A stretch of DNA of 29,581 nucleotides from Solidesulfovibrio magneticus (lineage in GTDB: Bacteria > Desulfobacterota > Desulfovibrionia > Desulfovibrionales > Desulfovibrionaceae). Below, one piece after another: positions 24,377 through 29,581 of the stretch. A program made the position numbers and the translations under genes. The stretch spans positions 1 to 29,581 of the forward strand of contig DLGG01000155.1 of the NCBI GenBank assembly GCA_002482565.1, read 5' to 3'. Positions within the stretch are counted from its first letter, which is position 1, and each line of letters begins with the position of its first letter. The notes under the pieces were generated by a model. It searched no databases, was not told the origin of the DNA, and saw only the letters and a program-made list of their open reading frames with translations.

Positions 24377-25401
24377 GTCCGTCCGACACCGATAAACCTG
24401 CCCGGGGCCTGACGCGCCGCCAAGCCGTCAAATTGGCCGCCGCCGCCGCCGGTCTCGCCGCCGTTGGCGGGCTGGCCGCGACGAGCCTTTGGCCCGACAA
24501 GCCCCGTGCCGAGGTTTTCGTGGCCAAGGCCGCCGGATATGACGCCGATCTGGCCGGCGTGGTGCGCCGGGGACTGGCCGAACTCGGGGTGAAGCCGGCC
24601 GAGATCGCCGGCAAGCAGGTGCTCGTCAAACCCAATCTGGTCGAACCCCACGCCGGGGCCGGCCACATCAACGTCCATCCCCTCATGGTGCGGGCCGTGG
24701 CCGAGGCCTTCTTGGCCCTGGGCGCGGGGGCGGTGGTCGTGGGCGAGGGGGCCGGCCATCGCCGCGACGCCTATCTGGTGCTGGAGGAATCGGGATTGGC
24801 CGAGGTGTTGGCCGAGGACCGGTTGGCCTTTTACGATTTAAACAGCGGCCCGGTGGCCCGCCGGCCCAATGCCGGCGGCTTCAGCAAGCTCGGCGACCTG
24901 TGGCTGCCGGGCCGGCTCCTGGCCGCCGACATCGTCGTGTCCCTGGCCAAGATGAAGACCCATCACTGGGCCGGGGTGACGCTGACCATGAAAAACCTGT
25001 TCGGCGTCATGCCCGGCGTGGTCTACGGCTGGCCCAAAAACGTCCTGCATTTCGCCGGCATCGAGCCGTCGATCCTGGACATCAACGCCACCGTGCGGCC
25101 GGACTTCGCCATCATCGACGGCATCGTCGGCATGGACGGCGACGGTCCCATCATGGGCGACCCGGTGGCGGCCGGCGTGGTCGTCATGGGCCGCAGCGCC
25201 GTGGCCGTGGACGCCACGGCCTGCCGGGTCATGGGCATCGATCCCGCCAAAGTGGGCTACCTGCAAACCGCCGACGGCCGTCTGGGAACCATCCGGGCGG
25301 CGCGCATCGAACAGCGCGGCGAATCGCCCGCCGCCGTGCGCCGGGATTTTGCGCTCCTTGACTACGTCCCGGCCCAGCGCAATTTGCGCCTGGAGCCGTA
25401 G
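24373..25401 (+). CDS. DUF362 domain protein with Tat signal
   Basis: This 342-residue protein starts with GTG, chosen because GGAGGT lies five bases upstream and because it makes the usual four-base overlap with the preceding gene. The N-terminus LTRRQAVKLAAAAAGLAA has the twin arginines at 15-16 and a hydrophobic core, so it is predicted to be exported folded by the Tat pathway, often a sign of a cofactor. The rest matches DUF362: VLVKPNLVEPHAGAG, a GAGAVVVGEGAG segment, SLAKMKTHHWAGVTLTMKNL, IDGIVGMDGDGP and VDATACRVMG. No ferredoxin-type CxxCxxC cluster is present, unlike longer DUF362 members. Function is unknown. Confidence 0.85.
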   Translation: MSPSDTDKPARGLTRRQAVKLAAAAAGLAAVGGLAATSLWPDKPRAEVFVAKAAGYDADLAGVVRRGLAELGVKPAEIAGKQVLVKPNLVEPHAGAGHINVHPLMVRAVAEAFLALGAGAVVVGEGAGHRRDAYLVLEESGLAEVLAEDRLAFYDLNSGPVARRPNAGGFSKLGDLWLPGRLLAADIVVSLAKMKTHHWAGVTLTMKNLFGVMPGVVYGWPKNVLHFAGIEPSILDINATVRPDFAIIDGIVGMDGDGPIMGDPVAAGVVVMGRSAVAVDATACRVMGIDPAKVGYLQTADGRLGTIRAARIEQRGESPAAVRRDFALLDYVPAQRNLRLEP

Positions 25402-25423
25402 GGGGCGGGAGGAGGAAGAGGGG

Positions 25424-25466
25424 GAATGCCTCCGGCGGCTGGGGGGGATGATCCCCCCGGACCCCT
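25424..25466 (+). repeat. dispersed hairpin repeat, copy 3
   Basis: It reads GAATGCCTCCGGCGGCT, then a G-run plus ATGAT plus C-run hairpin, then GGACCCCT. It comes 22 bases after the stop of the DUF362 gene, in the same direction, and is preceded by a GGAGGAAGAGGGG purine tract, exactly like copy 2. It lies between convergent genes. Confidence 0.8.
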
Positions 25467-25535
25467 GCAATAAAAGAAGTTTTAGAGGTGCGTCGGGCGG
25501 CAAGCTGGCCGGGGGCGGACAAGCCGTCGGCGGCT

Positions 25536-26513
25536 TCAGCCTTGGGAAGCCTGCGGTCGGGCAAAGGTGACCAGTCTCGGGCTGCCCGGCAGGGGCTGGC
25601 CTTTGCACGTGGCCTCGACGCGGTGGGGACGGCCGTCACGGAGATGCACCGGCGCTGCCCAGACAAAGCCGGAATAGCCGTCGCCGAAACCGGCGGCGGC
25701 CACGTCGGGCCGATGTTCGCCGGCCCGCAGCAGAAATTCCTGGCCGTCCACGGTCAGCTTGACCTCCAAAGGCCCTCCCTTGGCGGCGGTGTCGCAGACC
25801 CAGCCGAGCACCCGATCAGGCTGGGGCGGATCAAGATGGCCCATGATGCCGCCCGGCGTCTCCAGGATGAAGGTGCGGCCGTGGAACTCCAAGGTGAATT
25901 GCACCGGCCCGGGAGGGCCGAAGCTCACCAGCCGCCGCTCCATCTCCTCCCGGCTGATGTCCGCGCTAAAACGGCACATGCGTTCGTAATCGCTCACGGT
26001 GCGACGCGTGTCGCCCCAGGCCAGTTTCTTGACCGGGACCAGCGGCTCCTCGCGAGAAAGGGGGCCGGCTTGGCGCAAAAGGAGCATGGGCAGGGCTTGC
26101 CGGGCCGCCTGGGCCATGGTCGGACGGGCTTTGGGGCCGGGCACGGGCAGCACTTCGGCGTCGATGATGGTCCCGGAGTCCACCACGGGCTCCATGACGT
26201 GCAGGGTCACGCCAAAAGCGGCGGCCTGTTCGTAGGCGGCCCAGGCCTCGGGGGCGACGCCGGGATAAGCCGGCGAGCCGGGGTGGATATTGTATGCGCC
26301 AAGCCCAAAGGCCGCCAGGCAATCGGCCGGCACGATGACATTGGACAGATAGGAAAGCAGACGAGCCTTGGGGCCAAGCGTCGGCATCAGGGCGCGAAGG
26401 CCGGGGAGGTCCACGACATGACGCAGTTCCAGGTCACGGCCGTGGGCGGCGAGCATTTGCAATAGGGCCGGGGCGTCGTCATTGGCTGTCAGCAGCACCA
26501 GGGTCACGGTCAT
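25536..26513 (-). CDS. formyltransferase-family enzyme with extra C-terminal domain
   Basis: This 325-residue protein has a formyl-transferase fold N-terminally. The catalytic triad of the family can be placed at Asn75 and His77 in YNIHPGSPAYPG and Asp112 in VVDSGTII. It lacks the layout of methionyl-tRNA formyltransferase beyond the catalytic domain. Instead residues from about 225 form a different domain with GWVCDTAAKGGPLEV, VDGQEFLLRAGEHRPDV and GFGDGYSGFVW, a pattern I have seen attached to sugar-active enzymes. It probably formylates an amino sugar nucleotide for surface glycans, as ArnA or perosamine formyltransferases do, but this is inferred. The ATG at 26513 is preferred since GAGG lies seven bases before it; an ATG two codons earlier is too close. 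Confidence 0.75.
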   Translation of the reverse strand: MTVTLVLLTANDDAPALLQMLAAHGRDLELRHVVDLPGLRALMPTLGPKARLLSYLSNVIVPADCLAAFGLGAYNIHPGSPAYPGVAPEAWAAYEQAAAFGVTLHVMEPVVDSGTIIDAEVLPVPGPKARPTMAQAARQALPMLLLRQAGPLSREEPLVPVKKLAWGDTRRTVSDYERMCRFSADISREEMERRLVSFGPPGPVQFTLEFHGRTFILETPGGIMGHLDPPQPDRVLGWVCDTAAKGGPLEVKLTVDGQEFLLRAGEHRPDVAAAGFGDGYSGFVWAAPVHLRDGRPHRVEATCKGQPLPGSPRLVTFARPQASQG

Positions 26514-26588
26514 GGGCATTCCTCGCGGCGGTTGCGGTCGGTTGAGGCCGGGGCGCCGCAGGGGCGCGGCAGCTGGAGAAAGCGGCGG

Positions 26589-27380
26589 TTATTTCTTCAT
26601 CCGGGTGAAAGGGATGTCCTTGCCCGAAGACGAACTGTACAGCAGGGCGCGCACTTGGCCGTCGTCGTCGAATTGCAGGCGCAACCCCTGGATGTCGCCG
26701 GTCGCGTCGGTTCCATCGAACACGCCGTAGAGCAGATGGCGCATGGCAATGGTCCGGTTGTCCCGGCTGACGGCAATGCCGGCGGGAGTCTGCGTCACGC
26801 GCAGGACACCGAGGGTGGGATTGGCGTAAGAGCCGACGGCCAGCCGCGCGGCGTCCCCGGTCGCGTCGTCGTCCTTGGCCGGGGGCGTCGGCACGATGCC
26901 GGGCGTCGTGGCCTTGGCTGCCGTCATCGCGTCGCCCTTGGCCGGGGCTTGTGCCGGCGTCGGCGACTGGGACTGTGGCATCGGTTGGACCTGCGTCGGC
27001 GGCTTGGCCTGTTCCGGCGCGGCGGGTTGGGCCGTCTCGGGCGGCGTCGCGGCCGGGGCGGGTTGGGCGGCGGAAGCCTTGGCCGGAGCCGGGGCCATCG
27101 GCGTTGAACCCCTTTCGGGCGGCGTCACGGGCAGGCGCAGGACGTTGCCGACGATGATCTTGTCCGGGCGATCCAGGGCATTGGCCTTGGCCAGGGCGTC
27201 CGGCGTCAGGCCATGCCGGCGGGCGATGCCGACAAGGGTGTCGCCGGCCTGAACGATATAGGTGTCTTGGCTCTGGCTGCTTGTCGCGACGGGCGGCGAT
27301 GCGGATTGGGCGGCGGCAAAAAGCAGATTCGGCAGCAGGCAGATGGCCGCCGGCAGCAGGCGCATGAGCGTTATTTGCAT
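26589..27380 (-). CDS. secreted LysM-domain protein with Pro-rich linker
   Basis: This 263-residue protein has a signal peptide (about 1-24, ending near FAAAQSA). A LysM domain spans 40-84 (YIVQAGDTLVGIARRHGL...IIVGNVLRLP), which binds peptidoglycan. Next comes an Ala/Pro/Gln-rich low-complexity linker (about 86-170) that could span the periplasm. The final domain of about 80 residues (180-263; LRVTQTPAGIAVSRDNRT, LRLQFDDDGQVRALLYSS) is not recognised. AAGGAT supports the ATG at 27380; a longer frame upstream is not supported. A good promoter lies 54 bases upstream. The role is probably cell-envelope or pilus related. It is the only gene of its transcript seen here, 75 bases ahead of the formyltransferase gene on the same strand, which it may also drive. 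Confidence 0.82.
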   Translation of the reverse strand: MQITLMRLLPAAICLLPNLLFAAAQSASPPVATSSQSQDTYIVQAGDTLVGIARRHGLTPDALAKANALDRPDKIIVGNVLRLPVTPPERGSTPMAPAPAKASAAQPAPAATPPETAQPAAPEQAKPPTQVQPMPQSQSPTPAQAPAKGDAMTAAKATTPGIVPTPPAKDDDATGDAARLAVGSYANPTLGVLRVTQTPAGIAVSRDNRTIAMRHLLYGVFDGTDATGDIQGLRLQFDDDGQVRALLYSSSSGKDIPFTRMKK

Positions 27381-27812
27381 CCACGATCCTTTTGGGCGAT
27401 AGGCCCCGACAGAGCGGGAAGCGTCCGCTTCCGGGGCATTTGTATACGGCAAAGGCCCGGACCTGACAATGTCGGGACAAAGTCCTGGACGCTGTCGTGC
27501 CTGCCGGCCGGAATGCGCGATGGGGCTTGCCTTATGGCCCGTTTGGCCTTACCTCATGACGTGCTCGGGATGTCGGAAAACGAATGGGATATGTCGCCGC
27601 TTATGGGCGTCGCCGGGCGACGCCGCTCATGACGCCGTTCAAGGCGCGTCGCTTGCTGGCGGCCGGTTTTCCACATGGCCGTCCTCTCCCGGGCCTTCCC
27701 CGAAACCTCGTCTCCGTCACGCCCCGGCGTCCCGGCGCGGCAGGCTTGTCCTGCCCGGCCGGCGGCGGCGAGGCCGGCCGGATTTCGCGACCAAAGGCGG
27801 CGCGGATCTGCT
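27381..27812. other. divergent intergenic region between LysM and membrane protein genes
   Basis: No gene is supported. The side next to the LysM gene has a sigma-70-like promoter and a leader hairpin GGAAGC-GTCC-GCTTCC (27417-27432). A palindrome GGCGTCGCC/GGCGACGCC with one central base is at 27606-27624. No clear promoter for the plus-strand pair was found. Confidence 0.6.
27441..27469 (-). promoter_or_regulatory. sigma-70-type promoter of the LysM gene
   Basis: The minus strand has TTGTCA, a 17-base spacer and TATACA, giving 5/6 and 4/6 matches to consensus with ideal spacing. Transcription would start near 27434, leaving a leader of about 54 bases before the AAGGAT site and ATG. Confidence 0.5.
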
Positions 27813-28583
27813 ATGGACAATAAAGAAGGCACAGAGAACCCCGACGCCGGCAAGGCCTCCGAAGCCTTGGGCAGTCTGGGCCTGTCGTTTTCCGACAGGG
27901 AAAAAAAGAACCTCATGACGTTTCTCTCCATCGGGATCATCCTGGTGGAGTTCGCCGTCACCATCGCCGCCGTCTGCTACGGGATCATCAAATCCACCAA
28001 GTTGCCCGACGGGACCATCGAATTCCAGTTTCCGTGGATACCCTATGGCGTGGCCGTCATTGTCGCGCCGGTGGCCATCATGCTCGTGGTCAACATCATC
28101 GGCCTGGGTTTCACCCGCATTTTCAAGGGCGATCCGGCCATGGACGAGGAGCAGATGCGCTACATGCCCGAGCGCCTGCGCCGGCTCATCGCCTTGTCCC
28201 GAGGCCTGCCCTCCATCATTCTGCTTGGGGGCATGATTCTTGTAGGAGCCGCGCTGTACTACCTGGACGCCGTTATCCAGGCGATCTTGCGCATTGGCGA
28301 TCATGTCGAGGTCATCGCCCCGTGGGTCATGGCCGGTCTGGTGGCGGCATGGTGCGTGTCCTATCTGGTGCGGATGTGGTTCATGTACAAGACCCGCCGC
28401 ATGCATGAGGAATTCGCCTTCCGCCGCGAGGTGCTCGAGCGAACGGGAATCGTCATCGTGGACAACCGCAAGCACATTGCCGCCGATGGCCGCACCATCG
28501 GCGAACACGGCAACGTTCTCCCCGGGCGCGTCATTGACGTGCTCCCCCCCGGGGAGTCCGACGCCGACAAGGATGCGCCATGA
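27813..28583 (+). CDS. unrecognised inner-membrane protein, four predicted helices
   Basis: I do not recognise the family of this 256-residue protein. Predicted helices are at about 35-58, 75-99, 131-155 and 167-192. The N-terminal 34 residues are polar (SFSDREKKN), and a soluble C-terminal segment (200-256) contains FRREVLERTGIVIVDNRKHIAADGRTI in two short beta-rich stretches. Positive residues (RLRRLIALSR, KTRRMH) flank helices 3 and 4, consistent with both ends in the cytoplasm. The start has only a weak ribosome binding site. Its last four bases overlap the next gene, so the two proteins are probably partners. The downstream Flp pilin gene is a possible functional neighbour, though separated by 235 bases. 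Confidence 0.75.
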   Translation: MDNKEGTENPDAGKASEALGSLGLSFSDREKKNLMTFLSIGIILVEFAVTIAAVCYGIIKSTKLPDGTIEFQFPWIPYGVAVIVAPVAIMLVVNIIGLGFTRIFKGDPAMDEEQMRYMPERLRRLIALSRGLPSIILLGGMILVGAALYYLDAVIQAILRIGDHVEVIAPWVMAGLVAAWCVSYLVRMWFMYKTRRMHEEFAFRREVLERTGIVIVDNRKHIAADGRTIGEHGNVLPGRVIDVLPPGESDADKDAP

Positions 28584-29077
28584 CCGATGCCGACGCTCTG
28601 GGCCGAAAAGCCCGGGAGATCCTGCTGGCCCGCGTGGCCCGCACCGAGGACGCCGGCCGGGCCGAGGCCCTGACCGCCTTCGTGGGGCTGGCCAGGCCCG
28701 ACCTCGGGCCGGACGCCGCGGCCATCGTGGCCGAGACCGCGCCGCGCCTTTTGCCCAAGCTCACCGAGAAATGGGTGGGCCTGTTCGTGGAGCGGCTTTT
28801 AGAGACCGTGCCCCACGTGCAGATCGCCGAGTTGTGCGACGGCACGGCGGAGAACGAGGCCGCCCTGGCCTTGGCCTATGTCATGTTCCTGGAGTCGGCG
28901 CGCATGGAAAAGCAGATCGCCGAGGATCTGGCCGCCTGCGAGCTGCCGGCCGGCGCGGACGGCGTTGACGCCGCCGCCGAGGCCTGCCGCCGGCTGGCCG
29001 CCGTCGAGGAACGCCGACGACAGGCCATGCAGGAAAAGGCCGCCGCCTACCGCCGGGACAAGCGCCGGGACAACTAG
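28580..29077 (+). CDS. unrecognised soluble protein coupled to the membrane protein
   Basis: This 165-residue protein is Ala/Glu/Arg-rich and predicted to be almost all helical, with a basic coiled tail (EERRRQAMQEKAAAYRRDKRRDN). There is no signal peptide, membrane helix or cofactor motif. Its ATGA start overlaps the stop of the previous gene, which is strong evidence for translational coupling and a shared complex. I recognise no family. Codon use and third-position GC are like those of its neighbours, supporting it as a real gene. Confidence 0.75.
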   Translation: MTDADALGRKAREILLARVARTEDAGRAEALTAFVGLARPDLGPDAAAIVAETAPRLLPKLTEKWVGLFVERLLETVPHVQIAELCDGTAENEAALALAYVMFLESARMEKQIAEDLAACELPAGADGVDAAAEACRRLAAVEERRRQAMQEKAAAYRRDKRRDN

Positions 29078-29090
29078 GTCGCCGCGCCCT

Positions 29091-29111
29091 GGAAAATGCC
29101 GGGCATTTTCC
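29091..29111 (+). terminator. terminator-like palindrome after the membrane/soluble protein pair
   Basis: GGAAAATGCC and GGCATTTTCC form a perfect 10-base inverted repeat around one base, 13 bases after the stop codon. The stem contains a T4 run but no tail follows. It probably ends or limits the transcript ahead of the pilin gene. Confidence 0.45.
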
Positions 29112-29312
29112 GGGACCGCCGAGACTTCGGCCCGCCCGTCGCGCGCCCGCCGTCCTTTGCGGACGTCGGCCATGTCCCGCCCCGTCGCCGCCTATTTGGT
29201 CGCGTCCAGGCCAAACCAGGGGTTGCCCGCCGTTCATGGCCCGTCCGGCCGCCGACTCTCCATCGGCCCGTCGGCCGCGGTGGACAGGCGATCCCCAGCC
29301 AGGGGGCGAGTC

Positions 29313-29474
29313 ATGCCGCAGATCTTGTTGCACCGCCGTCGTGAAGACGGCGCGACGTCTGTCGAGTACGCCATCATGGCCAGCCTCATCGCGGCCGTGG
29401 CGGCCGCCGCCGTCACCCAGCTCGGGCTGGCGGTGCTCAACCTTTTCCAGATCGTGGCTGGCCTGTTTTCCTGA
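29313..29474 (+). CDS. flp: Flp/Fap-type pilin (Tad pilus major subunit)
   Basis: This 53-residue protein has the Flp pilin layout: a short basic leader ending in Gly (HRRREDG, 7-13), then ATSVEYAIMASLIAAVAAAAV, with the conserved Glu at position 5 of the mature protein (SVEYA) and a single hydrophobic helix. Prepilin peptidase (TadV/CpaA type) would cut after the Gly. Flp pilins form thin adhesive pili assembled by the Tad system, whose genes usually lie just downstream, here beyond the window. The ATG at 29313 has AGGGGG seven bases before it. A long perfect hairpin follows the gene. A longer open frame through this region is not real. Confidence 0.9.
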   Translation: MPQILLHRRREDGATSVEYAIMASLIAAVAAAAVTQLGLAVLNLFQIVAGLFS

Positions 29475-29498
29475 CGCCGCCTCGTCCTCGTCCTTTCA

Positions 29499-29546
29499 AT
29501 GGGAAGTCCCCGAATCCCGCTCCAGCGGGATTCGGGGACTTCCCAT
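29499..29546 (+). terminator. 23-base perfect inverted repeat after the pilin gene
   Basis: Arms of 23 bases (starting ATGGGAAGTCCCCGAATCCC) pair perfectly around the two bases CC, 25 bases after the pilin stop. This is an extremely stable hairpin without a U-tract. For a highly expressed pilin at the head of an operon it may protect the short mRNA and reduce read-through into downstream assembly genes. That role is inferred from general practice in pilin operons. Confidence 0.6.
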
Positions 29547-29547
29547 A

Positions 29548-29581
29548 TGGGGGGTCCGGGGGCCTCAGGCCCCCGGCCGCC
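29548..29581 (-). repeat. dispersed hairpin repeat, copy 4 (cut by window edge)
   Basis: The 34 visible bases differ from the matching part of copy 2 at a single position. On the minus strand it reads GGCGGCC, then the GGGGGCCT-G-AGGCCCCC hairpin, then GGACCCCCCA. The conserved GATGCCTCC end lies beyond the window. It abuts the pilin hairpin and points toward it. Confidence 0.75.

Noticed and set aside
25536..26513. Methionyl-tRNA formyltransferase (fmt)
   Set aside because: The C-terminal tRNA-binding domain of Fmt is replaced by a different domain, and the context is not translation-related.

Overview
This 29.6 kb window comes from a high-GC Gram-negative chromosome. The best guess is a Desulfovibrio-type sulfate reducer (Desulfobacterota, Solidesulfovibrio-like). 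That is an inference from the GC-rich codons, the density of histidine kinases, PAS domains carrying a Cys triad, a sensor kinase with a periplasmic c-type haem motif, and the pairing of a sulfide:quinone oxidoreductase-like flavoprotein with a DUF1641 protein. No marker gene confirms it.

Region 1 (1-7500) concerns surface carbohydrate. A minus-strand operon encodes a glycoside hydrolase fused to a membrane GT2 glycosyltransferase, followed by an ABC exporter that runs off the left edge. A near-consensus sigma-54 promoter lies upstream, with phased TTACG repeats behind it. A GT-C membrane glycosyltransferase is transcribed divergently.

Region 2 (7499-23297) is a run of twelve minus-strand genes dominated by two-component signalling. 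It holds a haem-motif PAS kinase, a REC-PAS-PAS kinase, an SQR-DUF1641-receiver operon behind a candidate sigma-54 promoter, a duplicated kinase-receiver-kinase-receiver block, an HBM-type kinase, a periplasmic MsrA-MsrB fusion and a receiver-Hpt protein. In total there are five kinases, five receiver domains and one Hpt domain. None of the receivers carries a DNA-binding or enzymatic output domain, so final outputs must lie elsewhere or act through protein contacts. The redox genes (SQR, MsrAB, haem sensor) suggest sensing of sulfide, redox or oxidative state.

Region 3 (23483-29581) is mixed. It contains a prenyltransferase/squalene-cyclase-like toroid protein overlapping a Tat-exported DUF362 protein, a formyltransferase with an extra C-terminal domain, a LysM lipoprotein-like or secreted protein, an unrecognised membrane/soluble protein pair, and a Flp/Fap pilin that probably begins a Tad pilus locus to the right.

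Non-coding structure is unusually rich. Four copies of a dispersed hairpin repeat keep base pairing while the stem sequence changes. Several long, near-perfect inverted repeats without U-tracts sit just after stop codons. There is one convincing intrinsic terminator. No tRNA, rRNA, CRISPR array or insertion sequence was seen.
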